NCBI GenBank assembly: GCA_947166655.1
Contig: CAMVFC010000017.1
Span: forward strand, 1-39,097
Reading direction: 5' to 3'
Length of the DNA stretch: 39,097 nt
From: an uncultured Prevotellaceae bacterium
Lineage (GTDB): Bacteria; Bacteroidota; Bacteroidia; Bacteroidales; Bacteroidaceae
Part shown: positions 8,719 through 18,752 of the stretch, one piece after another
Numbering within the stretch: the stretch's first letter is position 1
Layout of the letters: each line of letters begins with the position of its first letter
The notes under the pieces: generated by a model
The model's input: the letters and a program-made list of their open reading frames with translations, nothing else
Told to the model about the DNA's origin: nothing
Databases searched by the model: none
Made by a program: the position numbers and the translations under genes

Positions 8719-9944
8719 AGAAGTGTTTCGTACAGTTCGGAATATTGTCGTGCGATGGAGTCGGTGGAGAAGCGTGCGGCACTTTGCCGTAAGAGGTGAG
8801 CGGGGAGGCGGGTGGTAAGTGCCCACCGGATACCTTCGGCGAGGTCTGCAATATCGTAGGCCTGAGCCAGATAGCCATCTTCTCGGTGGCGAATGATGTC
8901 GCTCTGTCCGCCGCAATCGAAGCTGACAGGTGTGCATCCGCAGGCCATCGCTTCTGTCAGCGTCTGACCGAATGTCTCGTAGTCGGAGGTGTTGACGAGA
9001 ACGTCTGCAGATGAATAAAGACGGCTTAGTGCCTCGCTGCCTTGTACTTCTCCGACGTAAGTGTAGGTGCAATGAATACGCGACCAAAGTGTCTCGTCCT
9101 TACAGTTGCCGAAGAGAAGCAGGTGTGGGTTAAGCTGTCGGAGTACGTCGGTGTCGATGGCGTCCAATAGACGCTGGAGCCCCTTTGCGGGCAGGTCGAT
9201 GCGTGCTGCACCGAAGGCGATAACGGGCACTTGGTCGGGAATCCCGAGAGTCTGGCGGGCAAGGCTTCGGTCTGTGGGGACGAACTCTTCCAAGGCAAGG
9301 GCGTTTCCGATGGTATGCAGGGTGTGCCCCTTTGTGAGGGCACTTTGTTGTGCCCGTTCCGTCATCCAACGACTGACGCCGACAAAGGCGATGCGTCCCT
9401 GGCTATAGGCTTTTATTTTTTTCTGGTAGACCAGCCACGCGAGGTCGTGGAATGAGGGAAAATGCAAGAGTGGGCAATCATGGCAGTGGGTATGATAATG
9501 TTCACACGTGCCGGCATGGTGACAGATTCCCGTCACGGGCCACATGTCGTGAAGCGTCCATACAATGGGCTTTCCGCTGGCGAAAATGCGTTCAAGTTGT
9601 CTGGTGGACAGCAGACCCTGATTTATCCAATGGAGGTGGATAATGTCGGCTTCCTGAAATGCGGGCAGACGGGTGATGTCCGCTCCCGCGCATGCGATGT
9701 CTATACTCCATAGGTTCTCCCGGCAAAACCCATTGGTCATCCAAATGCGTGCTCGCTCCCATAAAAAAGCCCACTTCAGTTGCCATTGGGAAGGAAACGT
9801 CAATGTCGTGGGTTCTTCTGTCTGCTGATCGCGTACCAAAAGCCAGGCTTTGATGCCGTGACGGTTTATAGCACGGACAAGGCGGCTGGCCGCAATGGCC
9901 GCGCCGCCTGTCAGTTCAGAAGTATTGATGTGGAGTACGTGCAA
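8715..9944 (-). CDS. Glycosyltransferase family 4
   Basis: This GT-B fold retaining glycosyltransferase has 409 residues. The N-terminal glycine loop is SELTGGAAIAASRL. The C-terminal donor-binding region has SSADVLVNTSDYETFGQTLT followed by EAMACG, the E-x7-E motif of GT4. The start is a TTG at 9942-9944, only one codon after the TGA stop of the fucosidase gene and in the same frame; no ATG start is available nearby. It is translationally coupled to the following GT2. The pair likely works on lipopolysaccharide or capsule; specificity is unknown. Confidence 0.85.
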   Translation of the reverse strand: MHVLHINTSELTGGAAIAASRLVRAINRHGIKAWLLVRDQQTEEPTTLTFPSQWQLKWAFLWERARIWMTNGFCRENLWSIDIACAGADITRLPAFQEADIIHLHWINQGLLSTRQLERIFASGKPIVWTLHDMWPVTGICHHAGTCEHYHTHCHDCPLLHFPSFHDLAWLVYQKKIKAYSQGRIAFVGVSRWMTERAQQSALTKGHTLHTIGNALALEEFVPTDRSLARQTLGIPDQVPVIAFGAARIDLPAKGLQRLLDAIDTDVLRQLNPHLLLFGNCKDETLWSRIHCTYTYVGEVQGSEALSRLYSSADVLVNTSDYETFGQTLTEAMACGCTPVSFDCGGQSDIIRHREDGYLAQAYDIADLAEGIRWALTTRLPAHLLRQSAARFSTDSIARQYSELYETLL

Positions 9945-9947
9945 AGC

Positions 9948-12900
9948 TCAACGAAGGGTTTTGCGGTGGTTGCGAATAAGCAGGCCGTGGGCACTCTCGG
10001 CTTTCCGCACTTCGCGTCCGGAAAGGTCGTAAACGGTATCGGATGCCGCAGAAGGCTGAAGGTCGGCTCGCGGCTGGCCGATTCTCGTCTCTTCATCGAA
10101 GACAAGGACATAAGTCATTCCTTCCTGCGTTTGGAACTCGATGCGGTCCTCGCTGAGGCGGGTGGGCGTGACGTTTCCGTCGGATAAGAGGATCTTAATT
10201 TGGTCGATACCCGGATATGCCAATTTAACGTTCTGACCTTTGAGGCTGTGGAGAGTCATTGTAGTGAGCTTGTTCTCTTCCCAGGTGAGGTCTACCTCGA
10301 ATCCTCCTACGGCCCGCAGACCTTTCACACTTCCTTTTGGCCAGATATATGGCAAGGCGGGCAGTAGATGCAGTGTGTCTGTGTGGCTTTGTAACAACAT
10401 CTCAGCCATACCTGCTGTGATGCCGAAATTGCCGTCAATCTGGAAGGGCGCATGGGAATCGAAGAGGTTGTAGTAGATACCGCCTTGATTCTGATCAGTG
10501 CCGTAGGTTGTACTGTGTTTAAACTCGCGCTTGAAGAGTTCTACGCATTGGTCGGGATTGAGTGCACGTGCCCACAGGTTGACCTTCCATCCCATCGACC
10601 ACCCCGTCGAGGGCAGACCTCGTAGCATCAGACTGCGTACGGCAGGCATGTAATAGGGGCTCGTAGCCGGCAGGGCTGCAAAGGGATAGAGTGCCATGAG
10701 GTGACTGAGGTGACGGTGGCCACTCTCGCCTCCATTGCCAGTGGCGTAGTCGGTATATTTCCATTCGCGGAGAATTTCATCGCCCGTGCTTACACCTTCG
10801 CGTGTCGTGCCGTAGGTGCCATTGTAGGTCTCGATGTGCAACCCTGTATCGAGATTCTCGAACTTGGTCTTCATCTGATTGAAGAGACTCTCGCTAACAC
10901 CAGCCTCTTCCAGCCCGAGTATTTCGATAGCCTTGATGGTCATGTCGAAGAGGTTCCAGACGATTTGCTGGGAGTGGGCGGTGGCATTCTCCGTTGGTCC
11001 GTGTTCAGGCGAGTATTCGTTGGGGCATTCCCACGTGCCGTCGTTGGCCTTCTTCAGTCGCTGCATCCACATAAGTGTGGCAGAAAGCATGACAGGGAGG
11101 GCTTTTTGCTTGAGGAAATCACGGTCGAGCGTGAATCGATAGTGCTGCCAGAGATGGTCGCAGCTCCATGCGCCAGCCTCGGGATAGTTGGCAGCCATCC
11201 AGTTGGTGCAGCATCCAAAGATGTTGTTCTCAGTGTAGCAGGCCCATCCTGTCGTATGGTGTAGGAAACGCCCGTCAGTACCGCTGCCTGTAGCGTAGTT
11301 TTTCCACACGGGTTGCACGATGGCCATGTTATAAAGATAGTTAAGGTATTTCTCGTGCATCTCGGGCAGTCCAGTGATTTCGGCAGGCCAGTAGTTCATC
11401 TGTATATTGATGTTGGCATGAATGTCGGAGCACCAGGGTGGATTGTTCTTGTGGTTCCAGATTCCTTGCAGGTTGTTGGGCAGGTCGATGCCGCGCGAAG
11501 AGGCTATCAGCATGTAACGGCCATATTGGAAATAGAGGCTTTCCAGCATACGGGCGTCTGCCGAAGCCTTAAGGCTGGTTCTGGAGGTCAATTTGGCATA
11601 TTGGTCTACCAACAGGTTGGTGGCTTTGGTGTTCTTGGCCTTGTCAAGATTCAGACGGCAGCGGTTGAAGATGGGCTGGTAGTCGTTTACGTGGTCGGTA
11701 TAGAGTGCATTCCATCCTTTAGCGACAGCCGCGTCGACTATTGTTTTCGTGCGACTTCCGATGAGGTCTGTTCCACTGACAAATCCTCGAGCGATGGGGT
11801 CGTAGTCTGTTACGGCTGAGAGGACGATGAGAATCTCGTTGGCAGCCTCTACGTGGATGCCTTTTTCGTCGGTCGTTGTGCTACCGCCTGTGGCGATGAC
11901 TTTCATGCGAGCGTTGTAGCTTACGGTCTGAAGGGCCCCTTCAAAAAAGCCTTCTCCGTCGGCATAGGTGGCACGAAGGTTATGTGCGTTCCATAGATAG
12001 ATGCGCTGACTGAGCTGACCTGGTTCGCTGGCAGTGAGGTGAATGGCAATGACCTGATCCGGATAGGAGGCGATAAACTCGCGACGGAAAGTCACCGATT
12101 TGTCGGGGTTCTTCCATTCGGCGGTTGCTGTCGCTGTGGTGAGATCGAGGGTTCGGACGTAATCCTTCACCCCTTTCGTAGAGGTTGTCTCAAAGCGGTC
12201 GGAAGTGTCTTCGATATAGATGTGTCCGAAGTTCTGATAGCCACCATCACGGTTGTAGTTGGTCGATGATCCCGTCCACAGCGTCTTCTCATTGAACTGT
12301 ACGATGTCCTGCCGGATGCCGCCGTAGATCATGGCCCCCAGTTGGCCGTTGCCGATGGGGAGTGCATACTCCATCCATGGGTCGCTGACAGAAGCCTTGG
12401 TGACGGGAGCAGTGTACCAGAGCGTGAGGGGTTCTTCGGGACGATAAAGGGTATTGGCGGCGCAGGCCCATTCCTTCAGCTTAGTCGGTTGCGGGTCTGT
12501 TTCGGGTAAAGTCGCAGGGTCGATAAATAAGAGGGGATTATTGGGGTCGTTGGCGCTCCACGATCCGAGCTCTCTGCCGGCGCCTGCTCCGCCCCATTGG
12601 TTCATAGAGTTGCCGCTGGTGGTACTGGTCTGGATTTCCCACGCAGGTGCATAAGTGGCGTTGGTGGTCTTCACCAGCTTGAGGTTACCCGTCTGCGATG
12701 CTGAGGTAGCGTATTTACTTCCATTATAGTAAATATGCCGACCGGCTTTGCTGATTATCTCGCACTTTGCTTGTGTGCCTTCGATTTTCCACAACTGCGC
12801 TTCGTTGGTCTTGTCGATGTCTGCAGTCTTTAGGTTGGCACCTTCACCCATGTCCTGCAAGGCAGCTTCTCCATTGCGGAACTGAATGAGATACCATGTT

Positions 12901-12995
12901 TCGGCATCGGTTGTGGAGAACGTGGGAAGTGTCTGTGCTGATAGTACAGCGCAAAGAGCGATAAGCATGAAGGAGATGGCGTAAAGGCGTTTCAT
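9948..12995 (-). CDS. GH95 alpha-L-fucosidase, secreted, with N-terminal lectin-like domain
   Basis: This large secreted glycoside hydrolase (1015 aa) is predicted to remove terminal L-fucose, typically alpha-1,2-linked as in mucin or milk glycans. A Sec signal ([20 protein letters not shown]) is followed by a beta-trefoil-like module (about 25-160) and then the GH95 N-terminal domain starting near [18 protein letters not shown]. Catalytic-domain motifs include [12 protein letters not shown] (about 520), the region of [10 protein letters not shown] (about 660), [12 protein letters not shown] (about 763) and FQIDGNFG. The C-terminus carries YDLSGREV, a motif common at the ends of secreted Prevotella proteins and reminiscent of T9SS sorting tails. 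The ATG at 12993-12995 is used, because the longer frame runs into the tRNA. Some GH95 members act on L-galactose, so substrate is inferred. Confidence 0.88.
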   Translation of the reverse strand: MKRLYAISFMLIALCAVLSAQTLPTFSTTDAETWYLIQFRNGEAALQDMGEGANLKTADIDKTNEAQLWKIEGTQAKCEIISKAGRHIYYNGSKYATSASQTGNLKLVKTTNATYAPAWEIQTSTTSGNSMNQWGGAGAGRELGSWSANDPNNPLLFIDPATLPETDPQPTKLKEWACAANTLYRPEEPLTLWYTAPVTKASVSDPWMEYALPIGNGQLGAMIYGGIRQDIVQFNEKTLWTGSSTNYNRDGGYQNFGHIYIEDTSDRFETTSTKGVKDYVRTLDLTTATATAEWKNPDKSVTFRREFIASYPDQVIAIHLTASEPGQLSQRIYLWNAHNLRATYADGEGFFEGALQTVSYNARMKVIATGGSTTTDEKGIHVEAANEILIVLSAVTDYDPIARGFVSGTDLIGSRTKTIVDAAVAKGWNALYTDHVNDYQPIFNRCRLNLDKAKNTKATNLLVDQYAKLTSRTSLKASADARMLESLYFQYGRYMLIASSRGIDLPNNLQGIWNHKNNPPWCSDIHANINIQMNYWPAEITGLPEMHEKYLNYLYNMAIVQPVWKNYATGSGTDGRFLHHTTGWACYTENNIFGCCTNWMAANYPEAGAWSCDHLWQHYRFTLDRDFLKQKALPVMLSATLMWMQRLKKANDGTWECPNEYSPEHGPTENATAHSQQIVWNLFDMTIKAIEILGLEEAGVSESLFNQMKTKFENLDTGLHIETYNGTYGTTREGVSTGDEILREWKYTDYATGNGGESGHRHLSHLMALYPFAALPATSPYYMPAVRSLMLRGLPSTGWSMGWKVNLWARALNPDQCVELFKREFKHSTTYGTDQNQGGIYYNLFDSHAPFQIDGNFGITAGMAEMLLQSHTDTLHLLPALPYIWPKGSVKGLRAVGGFEVDLTWEENKLTTMTLHSLKGQNVKLAYPGIDQIKILLSDGNVTPTRLSEDRIEFQTQEGMTYVLVFDEETRIGQPRADLQPSAASDTVYDLSGREVRKAESAHGLLIRNHRKTLR

Positions 12996-13042
12996 TGCAA
13001 ATCGATTTTTCGTGAAAATAATAGGGTAAGATAGTAAAGGCG

Positions 13043-13128
13043 TGCCCGGAACGGGGGTCGAACCCGTACGACCATCACTGGTCAAGGGATTTTAAGTCCC
13101 TCGTGTCTACCAATTCCACCATCTGGGC
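13043..13128 (-). tRNA. tRNA-Leu (anticodon UAA)
   Basis: This 86-nt class II tRNA has a variable arm. The anticodon loop CTTAAAA gives anticodon TAA at 13092-13094. The T arm ACGGG-TTCGACC-CCCGT is perfect. The acceptor stem GCCCAGA/TCCGGGC has one A-C mismatch. CCA is not encoded. The GH95 start codon is only 47 bp downstream. Confidence 0.95.
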
Positions 13129-13139
13129 GTATTTTCGCT

Positions 13140-13148
13140 GCAAAGATA
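13140..13148 (-). promoter_or_regulatory. -7 element for tRNA-Leu
   Basis: TATCTTTGC on the minus strand lies 11 bp before the tRNA 5' end. A TTTG about 24 bp further upstream could be the -33 element. Confidence 0.6.
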
Positions 13149-13221
13149 AGCAAAATCTTCGATTAGGCGTTTCAAAAAAGATAACTTTTTGCAGTTCGCC
13201 TGTCTTTTTCTGGTAAAAGAT

Positions 13222-15282
13222 CTAAGATAGGGGGTCTACGTCGAAATAAAAGAGGGCCGAAGCATAGGTTTTCATTCCCAAGAGGTCTTTGCGGAGCTGC
13301 GATAAGAGTTCGTGGACCTGCGGCATGGGTAATCCAGGTTCTAACTTGAGCATGATGCGACGGATGAAGAGGCTGGCCACACGTCCGATTGGCGGTTCGT
13401 CGGGGCCTAACACGCGCGTCCCGAACGAAGCACGCAGGCGTAAGGTTATCTCTTTTGCCAATGCGTCCACTACGGCAAGGTGACGGTGTTTCACGTACAC
13501 CGTGACCAAATGCACAAAAGGCGGATAGGCAAATTGTCGTCGTTCCAGCATCTGCTCCTGATAAGCACCCTCGTAATCGTTACTGACGACCTGTCGGATG
13601 AGTCCCAAATCGGCGTTGAAGGTCTGTAGAAAGACGCGTCCTCGGTGCTGTCGTCGTCCTGCACGTCCAGCCACTTGTGCCAGCATTTGGAAAGAACGCT
13701 CATAGGCTCGGAAGTCTGGTTGGTTCAGCATAGTTTCGGCGGAGAGGATGCCCACGACGCTGACGCGTTCGAAGTCAAGCCCCTTCGTGACCATCTGTGT
13801 GCCGATGAGGACGTCTGTCTCGCCGGAGGCAAAATCCTGAATCAGTGCTTCGTAGGCAGTCCGCGTGCGTGTGGTGTCGAGATCCATGCGAGCGATGCGG
13901 GCGGAAGGGAAGTGCTTTTGAATCTCATCTTCGATGCGTTCTGTTCCGTAACCTCGTCCTCGCAAGTCGCTATTCTCGCAGGCAGGACATCGTCCGGGAA
14001 TCTCGGCGGTGAAGCCGCAGTAGTGGCAGGTCATGTGTCCTGTCCGTTTATGAAGCGTTAATGGCACGTCGCAGTGTGGACAGCGGGGCACCCACCCACA
14101 TACGTGGCACGAGACGCTTGGCGCAAATCCCCTGCGGTTCTGGAAAAGAATCACCTGCTCGCCGGCATCTATCGCCTCTCGCATCGCTTGAAGCAGTGCG
14201 GGAGAGAAAGCGCCCTGCATCAGCCGTTTGCGCTGTAGTTCTTTGATGTCGATGACCTCTACTTCGGGTAATTGTACCTGGCCGAACCGTTCTGTCAGTT
14301 TGACCAGGCCGTATTTGTCAATGCGGGCGTTGTAGTAACTCTCGAAGGAAGGCGTCGCCGTTCCCAGCAGCGTGCGTGCACCCGTTCGTGTGGCCAGCAT
14401 GATGGCGGCATTGCGTGCGTGGTAACGTGGTGCAGGTTCCTGCTGTTTGAAACTCGTTTCGTGCTCTTCGTCGACGATGACGAGTCCCAGCCTTTGGAAG
14501 GGCAGGAAGACAGACGAACGGACACCGACGATGATGTCATAGGGTTCTGCAGAAAGTTGACGCATCCACACCTCCGCGCGCTGTGCATCGGAATATTTAC
14601 TGTGGTAGACACCGAGGTGATCTCCGAAGACCGTTTTCAGGCGCGTCGTCAGTTGAGAGGTCAGAACGATTTCCGGCAGGAGATACAGCACCTGTTCTCG
14701 TCGCTGCAATGCTTCGGCGATGAGGTGGGTGTAGATTTCTGTCTTCCCGCTGGAGGTGACGCCGTGAAGTAGGCAGACGGAGTGCTGCTGCCAGGAGGCG
14801 TGAATGCTGTCGAGAGCGGATTGCTGTGCAGGAGAGAGGACCGGAAGTTGAGGCATGAGCGATGAGGAAAGAGGAATCTTTTCACCAAGAAGGTCTATTC
14901 CTTCATCGTTTATCACAATTCTTTCAGCTCTGGCCTTTATTTTTTTCTTTGCGACCTTCTTCATCTTTCCGGGAATCGCCGCCTTGAAGACTTCTCCAAC
15001 GGAGCAGAGGTAATAGCTGGCTATCCATTCCCAAAAGGCGAGTTGTCCGGGGAGGATGACGGGTTGTGTGTCCACCAATTCTGTGATGTCCTTGATGATG
15101 AGCGTACTATCCTGTGGCGCAGTCTGATGAACGCGCACGATGAGTCCCGTCGTTGTCTTCTTGTTGCCGAAGGGTACGACTACACGACAACCCGCCTGAG
15201 CCAGCGTTGCCAGCTCAGGCGGTAGTCGGTAAGTGAAGTAGCCGGTCAGTGGAACCGGCAAAAGAACATCACAATAGTTCAC
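13222..15282 (-). CDS. priA: Primosomal protein N' (PriA helicase)
   Basis: PriA is a 3'-5' superfamily 2 DNA helicase that reloads the replisome at stalled forks. In 686 residues it has the N-terminal DNA-binding domain (FTYRLPPELATLAQAGCRVVV), Walker A GVTSSGKTE (about 175), the DEEHE box (about 270), paired zinc-binding CxxC motifs (CHVCGWVPRCPHC and CHYCGFTAEIPGRCPAC, about 393-435) and helicase motif VI QVAGRAGR. It is slightly shorter than the E. coli protein (732 aa). It starts 7 bp after the beta-barrel gene and may be the last gene of the por transcription unit. Confidence 0.95.
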   Translation of the reverse strand: MNYCDVLLPVPLTGYFTYRLPPELATLAQAGCRVVVPFGNKKTTTGLIVRVHQTAPQDSTLIIKDITELVDTQPVILPGQLAFWEWIASYYLCSVGEVFKAAIPGKMKKVAKKKIKARAERIVINDEGIDLLGEKIPLSSSLMPQLPVLSPAQQSALDSIHASWQQHSVCLLHGVTSSGKTEIYTHLIAEALQRREQVLYLLPEIVLTSQLTTRLKTVFGDHLGVYHSKYSDAQRAEVWMRQLSAEPYDIIVGVRSSVFLPFQRLGLVIVDEEHETSFKQQEPAPRYHARNAAIMLATRTGARTLLGTATPSFESYYNARIDKYGLVKLTERFGQVQLPEVEVIDIKELQRKRLMQGAFSPALLQAMREAIDAGEQVILFQNRRGFAPSVSCHVCGWVPRCPHCDVPLTLHKRTGHMTCHYCGFTAEIPGRCPACENSDLRGRGYGTERIEDEIQKHFPSARIARMDLDTTRTRTAYEALIQDFASGETDVLIGTQMVTKGLDFERVSVVGILSAETMLNQPDFRAYERSFQMLAQVAGRAGRRQHRGRVFLQTFNADLGLIRQVVSNDYEGAYQEQMLERRQFAYPPFVHLVTVYVKHRHLAVVDALAKEITLRLRASFGTRVLGPDEPPIGRVASLFIRRIMLKLEPGLPMPQVHELLSQLRKDLLGMKTYASALFYFDVDPLS

Positions 15283-15289
15283 TTTGTTC

Positions 15290-15949
15290 TTAGAACATCC
15301 AAGAAGCGCGAATCTGCCAGGAATTGCTGCGGAAGTTGGAGATTACGTCGCCGGCAGTGCCGATGATGCTGGTGGGGCTGGCGGTGGGATCGGTGTAGAG
15401 AGCTTCGCCGCTCTTGGTGAGAGGAATGTTGTAGGTGAATCCGACGTTCAGGTGGCTTAGTACTACGACACCCGCTCCGAGGTTGATGGAGAGGTTGGAT
15501 TTGGCAGCCTTGAAGTACTGCGTGCTGAGGCTGCTGGCTTGGCTAATGTCGGACCAACCCCATTCGCGGTCGCCGATGTTGACGCTCCACTGCGGACCGG
15601 CAGCGATGTAGAGGGCAACGAGTTTTCCCATACCAATCTGGTAGCGGGCGTTGATGGGGATGTTGATGTACTGCAGGGTCTTGGAGCTTTCGCCCATATC
15701 GTTTTTCTTCTGATTGAAGAGGACAGCAGCGTCTACGCCAAGGCCTACGATGGGCACTTTGAAATGTACTTTCGGACCGATGAACCATCCAAGGCTGTTG
15801 TCGGGATTAATCATGTCTTCAGCAGCAGACTTAGAGAAGCTGGATGGCAGGTTGATGTCCATACCTGCTTCCACACCGAATCTGAACTGAGCGCTGGCAG
15901 TCGTGGCGAGTGCTACGATAGCCGTGATGAGGGTAAAGATTCTTTTCAT
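15290..15949 (-). CDS. Outer-membrane beta-barrel protein
   Basis: This is a 219-residue protein from the ATG at 15947-15949; an ATG two codons upstream is equally possible. It has a Sec signal (MKRIFTLITAIVALATTASA), then alternating hydrophobic/aromatic strands (FRFGVEAGMDINLP, NARYQIGMGKLVALYIAAGPQW, LNVGFTYNIPL) and a C-terminus ending in an aromatic (WQIRASWMF). These are typical of a small PorT/OmpW-like eight-strand barrel. It lies directly downstream of porN and upstream of priA. The position suggests co-expression with T9SS, but no T9SS role is shown by the sequence. Confidence 0.75.
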   Translation of the reverse strand: MKRIFTLITAIVALATTASAQFRFGVEAGMDINLPSSFSKSAAEDMINPDNSLGWFIGPKVHFKVPIVGLGVDAAVLFNQKKNDMGESSKTLQYINIPINARYQIGMGKLVALYIAAGPQWSVNIGDREWGWSDISQASSLSTQYFKAAKSNLSINLGAGVVVLSHLNVGFTYNIPLTKSGEALYTDPTASPTSIIGTAGDVISNFRSNSWQIRASWMF

Positions 15950-16042
15950 AAGCATTTTCGTTTTAGGGAGTTAATAAAAAGGGTTATTTTGATGTTTGCA
16001 TAAATCGCTGGTGTGTAGGCTGCTCGTATGTAGGGCATAGCT

Positions 16043-17092
16043 TCAGCGGCGCTGACGTCGTGCCGAAGCCCGTGGACCCGAGCCGCTGGAACTGCTGCGT
16101 TGACGCTTTGAGGCTGCGGCGGCCGAGGCTGCGCTGCGTCGGTTGTCGCTGCGCTTCTTTCTTGTTGAGGCCTTGGAAGACTTCTTGGCGTCGGCCTTGT
16201 CGGCTTGCAGCGAGTCGGCGGCGATGGTGTCTTTGGGTGCAGGCCGATGCCAGATACCCTCTTCGAAGTCCTTCAGCTGCTTTTCGATGCGTGCCTGTTC
16301 GCTGACGCGTGTGCTGTCGTTGGGCAGGATGCGCCCCTGCATGTTGTTGGTCTTGTAAATCTTGCCTTCATAGCGGTTGAGCGTGAAGTAGTCGTCAGCC
16401 GTCATGTTGGTGACGTTGTTCAGGTTGGATGCCATGAGGGGCATTCGTGAGAGGTAGCTGGCGACGTCGTCGTACTTAATCCAGAAAAGGGGATAGGGCG
16501 TTGCTTCGCTTCCGAACTCATCGGCGCCACGCATCAGTACGGGACAGAGTGCAGTGACGCGGCTTTTGTAGGTGGCCGATCGCTGGTCGAAGTAGCTGGA
16601 CTCTTTGATGTAGAAGCGTGTCACTTCGGGCGATGGAATGTCGCTGGCATCCACGCTGAGTTTGCCGTCCTTCTCTTCGTAGGCGATGTAGTATCTGTCC
16701 ATGAGGTCCTTTACTTCAGCTTTGTCTGCGGCTTCGAAACTTTCGTTGCCGTCAAGCTTGTACTGGTAAGCGTTGACACGTCCGGAGAGGACGAGGCGGA
16801 AGAGGTAGGTGAAAAGGTTTTGGTTCTTTCCGCTTGGCGTGACGGGGTAATAAAGGGGTGCATTGGCATCAAGCGTCAGGTCGAGCTGGCGGTAGATGTC
16901 GCGGCGCCACACCACATCCTCTGGCATTCCGGCCGATGTGGGGAACATCAGTGCCGCACGGTCGCTGCGGCGTTCGGCTTGTGCCGTCTTGGTCTGCGTC
17001 TTGGCAGGCGTGACGGTGCGACGCTTCGAGGGCTGTGCCTGAGCCATCAAGCATACGTGGACTAATATAACTATCAGGAATATTCGTTGCAT
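16043..17092 (-). CDS. porN: Type IX secretion system ring protein PorN/GldN
   Basis: PorN forms, with lipoprotein PorK, the periplasmic ring under the outer membrane of the T9SS. The 349-residue product has a signal peptide (MQRIFLIVILVHVCLMAQA), the conserved GldN region from about residue 60 (VVWRRDIYRQLDL) through FWIKYDDVASYLSRMPL, and a long basic Ser/Ala/Arg/Lys tail over the last 55 residues that is low in complexity. The ATG at 17090-17092 begins the signal peptide; the 11-codon upstream extension is rejected. It is the last gene of the P-K-L-M-N order. Confidence 0.9.
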   Translation of the reverse strand: MQRIFLIVILVHVCLMAQAQPSKRRTVTPAKTQTKTAQAERRSDRAALMFPTSAGMPEDVVWRRDIYRQLDLTLDANAPLYYPVTPSGKNQNLFTYLFRLVLSGRVNAYQYKLDGNESFEAADKAEVKDLMDRYYIAYEEKDGKLSVDASDIPSPEVTRFYIKESSYFDQRSATYKSRVTALCPVLMRGADEFGSEATPYPLFWIKYDDVASYLSRMPLMASNLNNVTNMTADDYFTLNRYEGKIYKTNNMQGRILPNDSTRVSEQARIEKQLKDFEEGIWHRPAPKDTIAADSLQADKADAKKSSKASTRKKRSDNRRSAASAAAASKRQRSSSSGSGPRASARRQRR

Positions 17093-17145
17093 AACGTTTA
17101 TATTTTTCTCTCTGTCACTTTTCACTCTATCACTTTGCTCTTCTG

Positions 17146-18711
17146 TTAGTTCACTGTTACGTCCATAGCGCCGTCGAGCGTGCGTTCTACGCCGTCGGGT
17201 CCGATGGCTCTGATTCGAGTGATGAAGAAGCGTTTGCCGCGGGAGAGGCTGCGGAACATCTGTTTCTGTCTGGCTGTAAACTCAGCAGAGTTGCTGACTT
17301 CGGGGATGGCATTGCCCATGTTGTCGTAGAACACGGTCTCGAATCCCTGGACACGGAATGGAATGTTGAGGAGTCCGTCGTCGACGGCAGCGCCGAGCGT
17401 CTGCACTTCGAGCAACACTTTTTTCAGCAGTTTGCCCCCTTTGAAGCGGTTCTCGCCTCCCTGTCCGTCGTCGTAAGCGATGAAGGCAGAGGGATCGGGC
17501 AGTTTACGCACGCGGAAGGTGAATTTGCCCATCTCTTGGAGGCGTCCTTCCGTTCTGGCTGCTACGTTGATGACGGCTTCTCCGCCGACTGTCGCAGGAC
17601 GTGCGATGTACTTGCCGTCGCCTTTCGGCGTAAGCGTTCCTCCGCTCATCGACACCTGCAGTTGGTTGGTGTGCACGCCGGGCACGCTGACTGACATCGG
17701 GTTGTCGTAACCCGCGTAGAGGACGTTCATGAGGTCGGCCGAGACGGTGGCCGAGGGTGCTACGACGGTGTATTTCTGTTCGAAATCGCGTCGCACGAGC
17801 TCGCCCTGAGCGTTCATCATTTCGATGTAACCGACGAGTGTGAAGTCACCTGTTCTGGAGCAGACGGTCTCATAGAGTCCGCGGTCGCTCTCTATCTTTC
17901 GTCCGCCGATGTAGATGGTGGGTCGGTTGGTGGTGTCGACGGCAGCCATGAGAATCTGTGCCGAGAACTTACCTCCCTGTACCACGGTCTGTGCGCTGGG
18001 GATGACGTAGGCGTTTAGTTCGTTCACTCGGATATCCTTCACGCCAATGTTTGATGCCAGGCCGTGGAGCACTTCTCCTTCGGCATAGCGTACGTCGCTT
18101 TGTAGCTTGGTGAGCAAGGTGACAGCAGCCGCTGTCGGCATCGATTCGAACATATATTCCTGCCAGTTCTTGCCGAGTGTGCGCACGCTGGCCGGAATCT
18201 CTGTGGAAAGGTTCGATGCGATGATGCGTCTCTGTGCGGAGTCGGTGACCATCTGCACGATACGCTCGCGATAGCTGTTGATGCCGTCGTAGAGTTTCTT
18301 GCCTCTTCCGCTGCCGGGTGCCAGCATGACGCTGGTGGCTGCTTCGAGGTCTTCGCGGTTGACGATGGAGTCTACGCGTCCGTCCTTGCCGTCGCTCTGT
18401 CGTACGATGAGTGTCTTCAGCTCTTCGGCAAAGTTGAACAGCGAGTCTGACATCAGCCGCACCTGTTGCGCTTTGTCATACCATTCCTTCACCTTCTTGG
18501 GGTTGGCTTGCATCTGCTGCTCGAAGTCGTCGTAGATGCCCTGATTGACGGCCGTGGCATTCTTCGTGGTCGTCTGCAAGCTCTTGTCCACCAGCGAAAA
18601 GCCATTGAGCACGTCGCTCGACACGTTGAGTGCGAGCATCGCCATGAGGACGACGTACATCAGGTTGATCATCTTCTGACGCGGGGAAACAGGTCTTTTC
18701 TTAACAGGCAT
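17146..18711 (-). CDS. porM: Type IX secretion system motor protein PorM/GldM
   Basis: PorM spans the periplasm from the PorL-PorM inner-membrane motor to the PorK-PorN ring and transmits proton-motive energy. The 521-aa sequence has the diagnostic N-terminus with the basic cytoplasmic start (MPVKKRPVSPRQKMINLMYV), one membrane helix (about 16-35), then helical and beta-sandwich periplasmic domains ending in DGAMDVTVN. Length matches P. gingivalis PorM (about 516 aa). It is 42 bp after porL. Confidence 0.95.
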   Translation of the reverse strand: MPVKKRPVSPRQKMINLMYVVLMAMLALNVSSDVLNGFSLVDKSLQTTTKNATAVNQGIYDDFEQQMQANPKKVKEWYDKAQQVRLMSDSLFNFAEELKTLIVRQSDGKDGRVDSIVNREDLEAATSVMLAPGSGRGKKLYDGINSYRERIVQMVTDSAQRRIIASNLSTEIPASVRTLGKNWQEYMFESMPTAAAVTLLTKLQSDVRYAEGEVLHGLASNIGVKDIRVNELNAYVIPSAQTVVQGGKFSAQILMAAVDTTNRPTIYIGGRKIESDRGLYETVCSRTGDFTLVGYIEMMNAQGELVRRDFEQKYTVVAPSATVSADLMNVLYAGYDNPMSVSVPGVHTNQLQVSMSGGTLTPKGDGKYIARPATVGGEAVINVAARTEGRLQEMGKFTFRVRKLPDPSAFIAYDDGQGGENRFKGGKLLKKVLLEVQTLGAAVDDGLLNIPFRVQGFETVFYDNMGNAIPEVSNSAEFTARQKQMFRSLSRGKRFFITRIRAIGPDGVERTLDGAMDVTVN

Positions 18712-18752
18712 AATCGTAATTTACAATTTGACCATCTTTCCGATTCACAAGA

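Noticed and set aside
13086..13128. Extension of the GH95 start to 13085
   Set aside because: It would run through the tRNA-Leu gene; the ATG at 12995 begins a proper signal peptide.
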